Shown piece after piece: positions 11,706-24,688 of a stretch of DNA of 64,000 nt. How positions within the stretch are numbered: position 1 is the first letter of the stretch; every line of letters begins with the position of its first letter. Source of the stretch: Ophioceras dolichostomum (Eukaryota > Ascomycota > Sordariomycetes > Magnaporthales > Ophioceraceae); assembly GCA_003049485.1 (NCBI GenBank), contig PYST01000024.1, positions 3,648 through 67,647 on the forward strand, written 5' to 3'. The position numbers and the translations under genes are program-made. The notes beneath the pieces were generated by a model. That model was not told the origin of the DNA and searched no databases. It worked only from the letters and a program-made list of their open reading frames with translations.

Positions 11706-14700
11706 CTTCATAAAATCACGTCGTTTCAGAGGCTAGACACCTTGCTCGGTGTGGACATTTGATCGGGGCGGAAAATAAGTCTGGGTTTGCTGGTTTGGGC
11801 GAAAGGCAAGCCACGCGGACTCTCCTCGGGTGAATTTCCTGAGCTGCTTTGTTTGCTCCCTCCCAATGATGATGATGCGGCGTCTGGCTGGCTGGCACAC
11901 ACCTCCCTCCGCTTCCTTCTGCCCAACCATGGCACAGCTTGCCCTTCTAGAATTTCCACCGAAGTGCCCTAAAAGGAGACTCCCGCTCTCTCTGGTTTGT
12001 CAGTTTGGTTGAAGGTGGGAAGTTTGTTGACTCTACATAGCCAGTCAAGCCAGCCACGGTTGGGGTGGTGTGGTCGGGTGTGCCGCCATCATATTCCGTC
12101 ATAATTCATATTCAGAATGCGTTCTGCTTGGTTGCCCCTGTTTGTGCGCCGCCATCAGAGCGTACCTGCCATCCATCCAGCGAGCTGGAACGGAATAGTA
12201 CCAGACATCTGTCTACCACACCAGTCCAGATCGGGCTCTCTTCCCTCCTGGCTTCTCTCTTGTCTTGCTAGGTCCCGGCTTGTTCCTAGCATTGTTCCTG
12301 ACTAGGTAGGTAGATCGTCCAGGCTTCCCAGACCTGCGCCCTCTTGGTCGGTACCTGCATATCGGAGCTTGCAAGTTCGCCCACATCAAATTCGCGGGTC
12401 TCCGTCGCGGGTCTCCCGTATATGTGCCGGTCCCTGTACCACCGTGGCTTCTCTCTGCATCACACGACTCACGCGAAGCGCGCCTTTCGACAAAGACCCC
12501 AAATGACCCATCGCATTGATCCGCACCCGAACTTTCTAGCCGACGCTTGCTAGGTAGTCTCTCCTCCCTCTCCTCCTCTATTCTCCTTTCTTCCTCCATT
12601 TTTGGTTCCTTTTTAAAAGATCTTGATTCTTTTTTAGGGACGGGAATGGGGACGAAGGGGCGATCAAGAGTTAAGAGACTGTACGAACTGGACCCCGCAC
12701 CTGACGGCTTATTTTCAGCCTTGGCACCAGAGTGTTAGTGGGCGGGGCAGCTTCGGTCTGTCGAATTGGTGTTGGAACCTGTGCAATGACCCCAGCTAGC
12801 TGGAAAATGACAGCGGCGCAGTCATTGTTTCTTCATGGAACTGTCCCAGCCCAGATTAGTGTGAACCATGAATTATAGGTAGGGTTCGACTCGAGATTGT
12901 TTTTAGATTGTTAGCTTTCTTCTCAGCGGGGGACCTCCGGGGAGAAACCGGGAAGCGGCCATATCAGTTTTTGCTGACGAGGCCAGAGGCTGAACCAGCA
13001 GCTGTGCTGGTGCCAGCATGGCCGCAGTCAGTTTCCAACGTGGTGCTAACCCCAGCGACTCCCACACGAGATGCCCGTCTCTCTTAGACCTAATAAGACT
13101 CCATGAACTAGAAATCTCTTTTTTGTGTCGCATATTCCTATTCCCCCACATACGGCAGCTCGAAGTGTTATCGCGGCACTTCTGGCTGAAGAGTGAAGAC
13201 AGTCGGGGAGGCCCATAGGCTAAGAATTACGACACAATACGATACAAATACGGCAATGCTCCAGGCTTCGTGCCTTCTTTACAGCTACGACCGAAGCCAG
13301 TCCAGCTTAGATAGCCGATGGAATGAGAATTTTTGTCTTTCCCTGTTTGCTTCCCTCCGCGAGTCTACAAATTCTCATGGGGGTTTGCATTGACGGGGTT
13401 TGAATAGGGCTTCCTAAATCGTCCATCGTCCCGCTCCGTACCAAATTGTTTGTCCCAGACGCGCTAGCCGTGGAACCGCAGCCACGGCTCACCAAGCGGT
13501 AGTAGCACTGGCAAAACCTTGCTCCTCTCCTTCCCTGCACGCACATGGGCACCCACTATGACGGATTTTGCTCCACGGGTGCACTTTTCTCTGTCTGGGA
13601 TAGAGAAAAGAAGGGACTTATCGCGTTTGTTTCCACCGGGCGATGTCTGAGGAGACTCGAAGGATGCGAGGTGTCCATTCTGCGTGCCAGCATCTTCGGG
13701 AAAGACCGCCAAAGGCCAGCCAGACCTCATCAGACAGGGCATGGACCAGGAGCAGGGCCAGGTTGCCAGTGTCACAAAGAGTTGCATCGCAAGCTGTAAA
13801 GTGAGTTCTGGGCTCTCCGGATCTGACGACATGACGAGGGAAAAAAGGGGAAGGGCGGCAGCCGAAGACAAGGTACGGGTATCTTGCGCGCGCTTGTGCG
13901 GGCGCGTCCCGTTTCCTCGTTTCCTCACTTTCCTTTGTGCTCCTTGTCGCCTCTCTATGCTGGATCCTCTGAATGTTTCGTGTTTCGGTCTCACGCGTTT
14001 TCACAGAGTAAGAGGGATCTCCCGTCCGCACTCGCTGTCTTCATGACACGACCTGACAGGCCGCTCGCCGCATGGCCTTGGGGAGAGCGGGCAATGTCGG
14101 GTTGCACCATGCCTTGCTGTGCTGCCATCCCATCTCACTTCTCTGCGCCTGTGCCTGTGTGACTATTGTTGTACCTAGTAATACTATTGTTGTCATACTT
14201 TCCAAGGTTCAACCCGTACGGGCGTAGATGCCGCATGATGTGCAACTGCCAGTCCCATTGGCAGTCCCAGCTCCATTATTAGCACTAGTGCCAGTGCAAG
14301 TCGACTTGAGAAGCAAAGAAAAATACATCCAGGACGTGATCGTACGTTGGACAGCCGCGCCGATGTCCCAGGATCTTTCTATCCCCTAGCTTGTTGCTTT
14401 CCCTCACTGGTTTTCCCCTTTCCATGCTGACCCCCTTTTCTTGTCATCAGTCTCCCGAGTCCGGACTCTTCCGGTGATGTGCGCACGACGCCGACACCAA
14501 CACCACAGCACATGCAACCCTCCTGCGAATATCCACTGTCCATGCTACTTGCTTTACGATACAAACGCCAAATTCGGAGGATAGTCGCGAGGCTCCTTGG
14601 CTCCCACTTCTTGCACTTCCGCCGGAGTCCGTTACCATCGCCTCGAGGGTCAAGATAGGTCGAAGCAAGCAAAGGCGCGTGAGCGAGCGAGATAGCGGAG

Positions 14701-17700
14701 AGACGTAGGAAAATTTCAAGGAAAGGTCCTGGCCTCCCAGTATTTCCCAAGACCTCCCCAGTCTTCAAAGTGACAGTCCTGAGAAGTGGGTGGTGATGGA
14801 AGGCTAGGGAGGCTAGCTCGCTAGTGAGGGCAGGCAGGATCTGACACAAGGATCATGGAAGCGATAGGATTCGAACAAGGGTCCCGGCAACCCGCTATCC
14901 CACTCTCAGAATTCCCAAAGATCCCATCAAGAATCCACTTTAGCCCCCAGGCCCCCTGACGATGGTCAACGGTGGCGGCGGCTCAACAAAGGGGGCGATC
15001 GCCCGTAGCCCAGTCTGGGGATGATCCCATGGGTGCCCTTGAGTTCCACCGTGAGTCCCCATCACATCATCACATCGGAACCGAGCTCCAACAGCCGAAA
15101 TCCACCTCCGACACGCCTCAGGTCTTGGCGCGTGTTTGTGTCTTTGTGAGGAAGCAGGCAGTGCCCTGTCTCAAGCTGGCAAGCTAGCAACTGACTCTCG
15201 ATGTTCTTCCACGGCGTTCATAGCTCCAGCCGGCTGTGCGCCATCAAACACAGGCCCGAAAACTCTAAAATTGCTGAGGATAGCAACAGCGAACAGTTTG
15301 AACTCGGAGTGTTACCCAATCACGGCCTGTGAGCTTTTACCCAGAGAGCAACACCAGGGCGTGCCAGGGACCATCCCGCAACGGACCGCACTATCTTTAG
15401 TAGTGCAACGCTGTGTTGCTCTGTGGACCGGTCTCTTCGTTCGTTGAGCCTCTCACCCGCCGTTGCTGGATGTCGATGGATAGCGATCGTCGAACTGTTT
15501 TGACGGGTGATGTTAGGAGAGGAGTTCGCTTTGAAACTTGCTATCTTTGGAGATACCGGGACCAGAGAGGCACAGGCGACCGACAGGCGACGGGTGACAG
15601 GCGGTTCGCGATGCTAAATCGGGCAATGGCTTGATCACGATGCCAGGAACGATGCCAGCAAGGAACCTTGCCAGGAACCGAACCTGACGAAAACTCATCT
15701 CATCATGCAGCCATCGACTGATCTTCTCACTTTCATTTTTCCATAAGGCTGGAAAGCAGTTGAAGGACCTCGGCTGGGTGTGCTGGACGTCAGCAATTCT
15801 GAGACAGAAGACGTCTGGGAGTTGCGATGATGGAGAACCAGATATCCAGTATTCATCTTCGGTATGGCTGGAATTTTCCCATCCACACAAAGACGTTCCC
15901 ACCATCAGACCTTTTCTCGAACAGTCATCAACTGGGAACTGGCGAACGCGCGCTTCATTCCTCTCCCATGACGAGGATGGATTCATCCTTCATCGACATC
16001 CAGCAGCACCTCTCCCATCACCTAATCTTTCATCCCCTGAGAATCCCGGCCTTGTGAAAATAGGATCCCACATGCGGGCATCTACACAACGCCGCCGGAC
16101 CGGGCCCGCCCCCATCGCGACCGCCTTCTCTGTATAAAGCAGCCAGTGCTTCAGCGAGGCGGTCGTCGTCAGCGTGGACTCATCTGCCAAGAGCGATGGC
16201 AGCATCAAAACACACAAATATTCACCAGACAGTTTACGCGGCCACTGCATGTGGCCCATTTCACTGGGGCCGAGACCACAACCTACGGTACTTCGTCCAT
16301 ACCCTCATTGTTGTGGCCGCCCATGAGACCTGCTTGCTGCAAGAAGCAACCTATAGGCAAGAATGTGATGGGTCGATTCGCCGGTTCTAGGAGTACTCCC
16401 TCTCATCATCACAAGCCTCGAGGTGGTGATATGAACAGCCTCTATAAGTACACAGTTTGTGGTGAATTGAATTGGCTCTTCCAGAAGCTGGTGCCTGCAA
16501 ATTGAATTCCCCAGGCGAAAAAAATTCCCGAGTCATCAATTCTCGCGAGTCCAGTCGAGTCCAGTGTATCGGTAACGGATATTAGGAGGAATTGAGGGCA
16601 TCTATCTATCGAATAACTTGCATTTATCTTCATCTCGATCTAAACTCTTCGAGATCTCGCAAAGAAGAAAAAGAGTAAAAATTGATGACTTACAATATCG
16701 TCAGACACACAAACACACACACACAAGAGATCCAAATAAAAGGAAAGAATCGATCGAGCCGCGCCGCGCCGCATCCGCAACCGCGCCCATCTCAGATCTA
16801 TCTATCTCGTCATCGAGACGAACGACCGGCCCGCCGTCCGTTACGCCCGCCCATGTCGTGTCGTCACCTGCGGATACGAGATTTCTCACTCCTTACTTCA
16901 TCCTTCCCCTTTCTCAAATCAGGCGGGATCAGATCTCTACGGCATGTTCTTCACAGGGAAAAAAGGGCTAGAAAAGAAGCGACGTCCTTCCACGCCGTTC
17001 CGGTGGGAAACCCATATGCACCTCTGGGGGGCCGAATGTGGGCTTGCCGGCCCCTCTAATCTCTTTCATCGGAAAAAAATCCAAGTGCGCGGGAGTTTCG
17101 GATTCGCATCTTTTTGAACGATAACCAACACCACTACTTCAAGAACTCACTCACGTCTTGCTGGGAATTTCTCTTCTTTCCTTCGGAGTGCCTGATCCAC
17201 CCCTCGGACATTGCGACTATCCCGTCGAGCTAGCTCCCTCGCTCTGGCGTTTTCACCCTCTCCTCTTTGTTCTTTCTCCAAGTGTCCCCGTCTCCGTTCG
17301 TCTCTTTTCTACCAGTGCATTTTCCCTCTACAATTAGCATTTCATGCGAATGGGGGCCCGAGGAAACGGGACCCGGCGCGCGAGCCCGGGATGGTCTAAA
17401 GAGGGAAGCCCACGGAAACCCTGTGCTGACTCTGCTCTGCTCCGGGAGGTGAGGGGAGGGGAGGGGGGCCTCCAAAACAATTGACACCACCACTACTTCA
17501 AGTCCAGTGTAAGTCGCCGACCCGTCAAGCAGCGGGTTGATGGGCGGGTCGGTCGCTGTCGCGGCCGCGCTTCACCTTGAGTTTGCGATTGATTCCTTCT
17601 TAGCTCGATCGATCGAACCGATAATACGCAGGTCAGCCTTGGCGGCACCTTCCTCACAAGTTGTTGCTTCTCCAAGCGGGGAAGGAACGAGCGAGTGAGG

Positions 17701-18475
17701 GAGACGATGGAAGAAAGAGCAAACGAATGAACAAGGAAGGGAAGCACAGGAACCTTCAAGCACAAACACGCGTCGCCGGACAAGTGTCGCGACTCTCTGC
17801 CTCACTATCGTATCCGGGGGCGAACAGCGAACACACTGACCTGCATTGCGATAGCATCATTGTTATTTGGCCAATGGGCCGGCTAGTGTTCCCGCCGCCA
17901 ACTCTGCCACCAGCCGCTCGGGTGTCATGGGAATTCTCTGGACATTGTGATGGATGTCTGGTCTAACAAGTGCGACCAGCCACCCGCTTTCCCTTGCCTT
18001 ACTCTTTTTCTCCCCTTCCGCTTCACATGGCCCGTTGCCGTTCCAGGTAGCATGCATCCATCCACAGCGGGCGGTACGGAATACTAGGTAGTCTAGTTCC
18101 CTTTGTGATGTTCGGTAGAGACGCTACGGACGGGTCATGGACGGAGGCCCTGGGAACAAACGAACGCTTCACCAAGGCAGGGCGGCGGCCGACTTTCCCT
18201 AGGACCTTGCTGCTGCTGCTGGCAAACGCAGGTACGCGTGCAACCTTGTGACGCAACTACCAGAGAAATGCCTAGGAGAAGGGAAAGACAAAAAAGCACT
18301 TGTGTGCCATTACACAAAGCCACCGAAGCAAAGCGGTTATTCGTGTGGCGCGGCGCACATACACACCGAAACTTTCTTTTCTCCAGCCACCCCTTGACCT
18401 TCACTTCCACTTCCCCTGTACTTCCACTTAACCTGTACCGAAGAGGCATACCTACATCGAGGCACCATCGCTAGG

Positions 18476-18493
18476 TAGGTAGGTACCTACCTA
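18476..18493. repeat. 18-bp perfect palindrome of the dispersed TAGGTAGG word
   Basis: TAGGTAGGTACCTACCTA is its own reverse complement, centred on GGTACC. It is the most symmetric copy of a word found at many intergenic places in this window (631, 4964, 5990, 12303, 41571, 52821, 61350 and others). Confidence 0.8.
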
Positions 18494-20654
18494 AAGCTGG
18501 GGGAGGAAGACCGAGAAGGGACATGCGAAGAATGAGCAAGAGCGCGACAGTGCAAATCTTGCTTTTCCTCGTCGCCGGCTAAAGTGGCCGGACCATCCAT
18601 TCCCCGTCCGCGTCCATCGTGATGCGTTTCGCTTTTCCACCCAACCTCGCGTGCGCCCGCCCGTCCGTCATCATCGTTCGTGTTTGCCCCCATGAAAGGA
18701 AGCAAGAAGGAGGGAAACCAATATATTGCAGCAGAATATTTGGCCGAGGTCTGGTCGTGCTAAGCTACCTCTAGGCTGGAGCTCCAGAACGCCGCGCTTT
18801 GGCTGGCCAGCAGAAGAGAAGTAAACATAAAAAGAGGGTGAGAGGGCCAGGCAGGAATCATCATATTAATATCAAGCCGTTCGGGGCTGCATAACGCGAG
18901 CGTGTTAAGCCAGCTGCGCTCTGCGCTCCAATTCGCCCATTCTGACCTGGCCTATCCCGCGTCAGTCCCCTCATGATCAACCACCACCACCTAGTCAATT
19001 TTTGCTGGCGTGCATACACACTCACTCATTCGGTCACTCCACGCACCACGCTTGCATATACGGTCTTCCTTTTTGTTGACAATGATTTTTGCTTTTCACA
19101 AGTCCCTGGGACGATCGGCTTGCTTGCTCGTTAGCTTGGCTTGGCCCCCTCCCCTTTCGGCCCTGTTCATGGTCAGGATTGGTCAGGATCGGTTCAATTG
19201 TGGATGTGGGAAGTGCAGTGCAGAGCAGTGCACTGCAGTGACGGGAGCCCCGTTTGGAGCAACTGGGGGCTTCCAAAAGGAATTGCGCGTGAACTACCTA
19301 CCTACTCGCTTCTCACGTTAGCATGATATGATAGCAGGGACGCAGGCAGGCAGACCAGTGCGAGCTCGCGCGCCCTCTCCCTCCGCTTCGTCTCTTCCGG
19401 CCGGCCCGGGAGAGAGGGGAGGGCAAGGCATGACGGCTCAGTTCTCCCACAGCAACAACAGGGGACGGGATAGGGTAGCGTACTCGCCGTTATTTCCTTC
19501 CTCATCTCTCTTTCCCGACTAGCATTGCGGTGTTTACCCCTGACGAAACGTTACCCTCAAACTAGTCCGAGCCTGCCTCTGCCTCTGCCTCTACCTTTGC
19601 TTCGAGCCCTCGGAAGGCGGAGCGTTATTCGCTTCGCTTTGGCTTTAGAGGTGAAGACGATATAGAGGGCAAGCATGATGATGGACTGGCACGTGGGGGG
19701 TATCGATGAATGAGCAGCGACGAGCCGCCGCGCTACTGCATGCATGCTGCTACTCGCTCGCGTTCCCTCTTTTCGTGTCGTCTTACTTTCTCCGCTTCGC
19801 TCTCTTCAGTGAACAGAGCTGGAGCTAGAGTTGGACCTGCTGTGTCCATCCACGTCAGAGGAGGACAGCACAGAGGAGCAAGCGAGCCCGCACTTTTTCT
19901 TCCTTTTACCGCCTCTGAAATCCTTCGTCTTTCGCCTTGTGCCTCAGAGATGCGCGTCAACGCCAAATGGTTAGTGGTCGGTCAGATTGGTGTGCATTTG
20001 AGGGTTAGAAAGCTCCTGCTCACCAGGCCAAGCTACTTCTCCCCTTCCTCCAAGGACTGAGAGTTCCCAGCAGCCATGGAGAGTGAGGCCCAGCGACGAC
20101 CCAGGCTCTCACTGGGTCTGACTGCCCTGACTTAGCAGGGACTTTTCCTCTCGCTTTCCCCCTCAGAAACCCCCGTAACTGCATACGGAGGTAATCTTAG
20201 ACCTTACTTCGCCCTCCCTTTCTCCATCCCATCTACAGACTTATCTGAGAGAGTGAAGATGGCAAATGGAGAGATATAGGAAGAAGGAAAGCTCTCAGAG
20301 CCTTGGACCCTCCTAGCCATTGACCTAGCCAGAGCACCAGACCGCCATCTTCTCATGACCCAACATCTTCGTATCGTGTGTCTCGCGTCGTGTGCTACAA
20401 AAGAGACTCCATATAGGGGCAGATGTTGTATGACAACACCTCATCCAAACGACCAAACTAGCTTGGCCCCTGCGCGAGCTTCCTTCTTTGTCCCCCCTCT
20501 TCCTTCTTGCACAGGCTTCTCTCTTCTTCTCCTCTTCACCGCACCAGACCGGAACAAAGGGCGCCCATCCAAGTGTTTGCCCCCCATACCTGCGTGTCTT
20601 GGAAATGGGACCAGACAATGGCCGGAGCCGGCAGGACCAACGCCGCCCTACCCG

Positions 20655-20698
20655 TCTCCCTCCCCTAATTTTTCCATCTCCCTCCCCTAATTTTTCCA
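20655..20698. repeat. 22-bp direct tandem duplication
   Basis: TCTCCCTCCCCTAATTTTTCCA occurs twice head to tail, at 20655-20676 and 20677-20698, with no mismatch. It lies in a CT-rich non-coding stretch. The perfect identity suggests a recent slippage duplication. Confidence 0.9.
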
Positions 20699-21539
20699 TG
20701 TTTCGTTCTCTTAGCTTCGCACACATCTTTCCCGTCATATCAATGGTCCTATTCTGGGCAGCCTGCTTGCTGTGATCAAAAAAGAAACCGCCGTAGGCGA
20801 GAAGGATGACGAACGTACTGAGCAAGCAGCAGGAGAGGAAGAAAAAAAAAGTATGTGAGAGCTCTATTATTGGGACTCGGGTCATAGTTGGACATGCAGG
20901 GAGGAGGGCCCAGTTTGAGTCGAATTCGACCGCTGTCCCTGCTAGGTACCTGCTACCTAGGTGTAGTTAGCTTGCCTGCGAGAGTCAAGCTTGGCCTCAC
21001 GCCCGCCGTCCTTGCCTGCTTCTTGCCCACCGCTATTCCATTCACGTCATCTCTAGTCTGCCTGTGCATCACTATCTCAGTCTGCCCTGTCTGTGGGCTT
21101 CTAGCAGCGAGCGAGTCTCCTCGACGAAAGTCTCGTGGCTCTGGCTCCTCCTTCTGCAATTCACTTTCTCTCTCATTCATTGGTAGAACCGCGGCACCAC
21201 CAGTCACCCACCCACACCATCTTGTCTTCTCTCCCTCCTTCCCTCTTCATGTCTGGGCGTGGAAAGTCACTCTCCGGTGCTCGGCCGCATCTAGAGGGAA
21301 AGGGAAAGCAGAGGGCTACAGATATGCCCCAGCATCTATAGGCAAGGAAAAAAGCACAGAGCGAATAGCAAGAGGCGAGATATATTGACCCTCCACTATT
21401 TCCCCCCTCCCTCCCCTTCGATGAGTGATGTGGAGAGGAGGAGCGCGGCCACAAGCCGCAGCTCCAAAACCAGCTAAAGCTTGCTGCTTGATTTTAAGGA
21501 TTTCCTTTTTATCCGCCGGTTCGGTCGATGTGGTGGTCA

Positions 21540-21690
21540 CAGGGCTTGCTTTCCTTGCCTTCCTTTCCTTGCCTAACCACCCTGCCTCCCTCCTTCCCTC
21601 CTCCCCTCCCTCTCATCTCCTATCTCCCCTCACACTTTTCTCACCCCTCCTTTGGCTTCCGTTTTTGTCATAGTCCCTTTCCTTCCTGCA
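21540..21690 (+). promoter_or_regulatory. Pyrimidine-rich tract
   Basis: About 150 nt dominated by CCTT, CCCTCC and CTTTTCTC words on the + strand. It may be a rightward promoter or leader like the tracts at 10.9 and 11.6 kb, or simple low-complexity DNA. No coding frame with a known domain follows. Confidence 0.3.
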
Positions 21691-22636
21691 TTGTTCTTCC
21701 GATGCCCCATAGCCAGTCTGCTCTGTTCTGTTCTGTCTGGCCCAAGTGCAACCAGGCTAGCCACCTTGGGTATCTGGCTTCCACCGGTCGTCCCACACTC
21801 ACTCATGAGAGGGAGGGAAAAGGAAGAAAGAAAGCCACATCAGAGTTAGCCGCCGCGTCCTATTGGCTTACCAGCTGCTGTCACTCTCTTTCGCGCGTCG
21901 GTCGCCACTGCTGCTGCCGTCGTGTCTCTTTGGCCCCATTTCGCTCCGTCTATTTGCTCTGTCCGGTTGTCGTTACACTGGTCATCGATTGGTACTGTCC
22001 TCCATCCTGCCTGTGAGGTCGTTCTTGAGGCAACATAACTTAGCTGCATATTTACGCAGGCAGGCATACATACACCTGCAAGTCATTGGGGACTACAGAA
22101 TGGACTCATGGACTCCCAAGCAATGACTTCCTGGGACGCGACGCAAAGTCAGAGCGCTTGCATCCGGAGCCATCGTATTCCAGCTTCGTCTTCTCCCACC
22201 TACATGATTCTATGCAGCACCAGCAGCAGAGCAGTACATCCGCTGTTGTCCCGGCACGGGATATTTTGGACGAGCAAGCGCAGGAACATGCTACCTCTGT
22301 TTCCTAGTTTGGGAACGCGTGTTTCTTCTTCGAGAGGCTCCGTTCTACTTCCGTTCCGAGGGACTTACACACATGCCTGCCCTGCACTGTCCCGCCATCC
22401 GTCCATCTCGTGCCTGTTCCTGTTCCTGTGCCTGGATAGACGGACGGACGGACTAACGGGGGGCCAGCACACAAAGGATCATATGTCTTCCTCTCTTGTC
22501 GCCTGGTTTGCCCCCGCCTGCCCCGCATCTTTTGTTCGTTCTCTGCCGCGTCTCCGCCCTCTCCCGTCTGCAGGAGGTCACCGTCGAGTTCAAGCCTTTT
22601 TTCTTCTCTTGCTTATTCTCTGTCATGTTAGTTGAC

Positions 22637-22659
22637 CAGTCAGTCAGTCAGTCAGTCAG
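22637..22659. repeat. (CAGT)5 tetranucleotide repeat
   Basis: Five perfect CAGT units plus CAG, in intergenic DNA. Simple sequence repeat. Confidence 0.9.
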
Positions 22660-24688
22660 CTGACGACACGAACCATACTCCCTCCCTCCCTAGCTTGCTT
22701 GCTCACGCGGACCAACCCGCACCCGCGTTTTGCCTCCGCGAGCCAACCCACATGCTCTTCTACCCGCTCCTTAAGCGGCCGTGGTCGTTCCTCATTTAGT
22801 CCCTTTTTGGGCTCGTCTCGGGAGACAGCTCCGAGGTTTGGGTTCGTCTGTTCCATGCGCCGTCCACTCAGAAGTGAGAAGTGATAGAGATATTCGCACT
22901 GGCTGGGCCTTGTATCTTGGACTTCTGGCCAGACCCTGGACCTATATCACAGATGGAAATCGGGGAGGTTGGATGTATCCCATACATAGCTCCCCATATA
23001 TCTTCCTACCTGCATATCTGATGCTGTTCACCAATGCTTGAACGTGTGGGGAAGATATAGGGCGTGTGAGAAACGCAATGAGTGAGCGCATCCTTCCGGC
23101 CCTGTTCCATTTTCAACCTTCGAGCTATAGGACCGATGACCTCTTGTGCCTGACACGTCACGTCCAGCACTTAGCTTCTTTCAATCTCTTTTCCGCATCC
23201 AAGTCGCCGCTAACTGACGGGAAAGATAGACAGGCACACCACACGGGAGACAGCTCCGTCGCTGCGAACCGGGCGAAGAGGGCTCGAAGGCTCTGTTCTG
23301 GCTCTGCTGGGCCCTGTCCCTTAATGAAAGGACAAATGAGCCGGCTCGTGTCAGGTAAGGTGCGGCCGGCTAGCTGGCAACACGACCACGATACCGCTGG
23401 CCGTTATGATCATGGTTCTTTTTCTGTCTCCTCTGTTGTTCTGCTTTCTAGGCGTCTTGTCAGCCTGTAGCTTGAGTCCACAGCATGTATCCTCACTCCC
23501 ACCCCGGCGCGGCGGCTCAAGCAAGACTTGTTAGCTCCCTTCTCTTGGGCTTTTCCTTGTCTGTGCGTGTGCCTGTGACCTGTTGCTGGGCGCCCCGAGA
23601 CCTGTCAGACCAACAGGTCCAGCTCTTGCTCATACGGACGAGGTGGCTCTCTCATCCCACAAGCACAATACCCAAGGAGATATACTCGGACGTGCTGGGG
23701 CCTAGCCCGACACGTTCCAGTATTTAGCGCCTGGGTAAACTCCCTAGTGGGGACAACCGTCCATCTTCTCTCCTTCCATCGCTCGAGGTTGGTAGTAGGT
23801 ATCTCCCTCTGTCTCTCTCCGACTCCCGGTTCTCCTCGCCACCAGTAATCGCCAACACCAGGGCAGGGGCGACATGGCACGGCGATCATGTTTCCTTATC
23901 CCCACTCTCATCCTATGCTTGCCTCGGAGGACATGGCACAGTCCTACCTCCCGTCCCCAACCCCGGATGGGCCGATGCGCATGAAGTCTCTGCATCTCAT
24001 CTCATCCCATTTCCCCTCAGACGCGTGGCGGGCCGCGGGCCTATCTTGCCCTGTCCTGTCCTACCCCATCCTGGCCGTTCTACTTCAGCCTGGAAGCCCG
24101 TGCCATGGTTTGCTCGCATAGGAAAACACAAATCCTGCTTGCGGGGAAGGGAGGAAGGCAGCTCTTCTCGGGGGAAAACATCCCGCAATGTTGCCCCTGT
24201 GCCTAACCCTGTCCATGCTCAGGGTTAGCGCTGGCCCTGACCTGTTCTCCCTCTTTGATGCAAGTTCCTCTTCTCGAATCTACCACCCTCCTCGGATGAA
24301 CAGACGCCACGATATCAGCTTAACGGGGCGTTTCGCCTCTAGGTCAGGTGCTTGCCTACCTAAGAGAGGCAGGTGGTCATGAGGTCATCTCACGATATAT
24401 ACCTCAAATGCTATGGTGAGGAGAGAAGCGGTGAGCAGCAGGAGACGTTGATAGTTTCACCTGCGTCTCCTGTAGAGCTCGCGGGAAGCATCACTCTCTT
24501 GGGGAGAACGGCTTCCCCTATTCGGGCGCCGTGACTCAGACACATCATTCTGCTATTCGCACCTCCAAGGCAAAGCTCCCTAAACAGGCCGCAAATGAAC
24601 ACAGCACTACCAACAGAAGCTGTGCCTTCACAAACATCATTGTGCGCGGGTGATGATCGTTCTCTGTTGTAGGTACCTGCCTAGGTAT

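Larger units (their letters stand above)
9051..16000. other. Gene-free region, left-central part of the desert
   Basis: No supportable gene. From about 9.1 kb onward the + strand carries the pyrimidine-rich tracts, notably 10890-11053, 11611-11705 and 12555-12635, the reverse of the interval to the left. Open frames up to about 180 aa exist on both strands (for example 13464-13994 and 15513-15986, both minus), but none contains a known domain. A tRNA T-loop-like word near 14869 has no matching stems. Confidence 0.55.
16001..24688. other. Gene-free region, right part of the desert
   Basis: No supportable gene on either strand. The region is pyrimidine-rich on the + strand (17180-17330, 20460-20700, 21540-21690). 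The nearest coding gene to the right is on the minus strand and ends at 24689, so these tracts are not its leader. The region also holds a CA run near 16710, an 18-bp palindrome, a 22-bp tandem duplication and a CAGT tetranucleotide repeat. Open frames up to about 186 aa are low-complexity. Confidence 0.55.

Noticed and set aside
14858..14930. tRNA-like T-loop word (GTTCGAATCC on the minus strand)
   Set aside because: The bases either side do not form a T stem, and no acceptor stem or A box is found.
15513..15986. 157-codon minus-strand frame with an ATG
   Set aside because: Reads somewhat protein-like but has no recognised domain, no splice partners and no neighbour support; compatible with chance.
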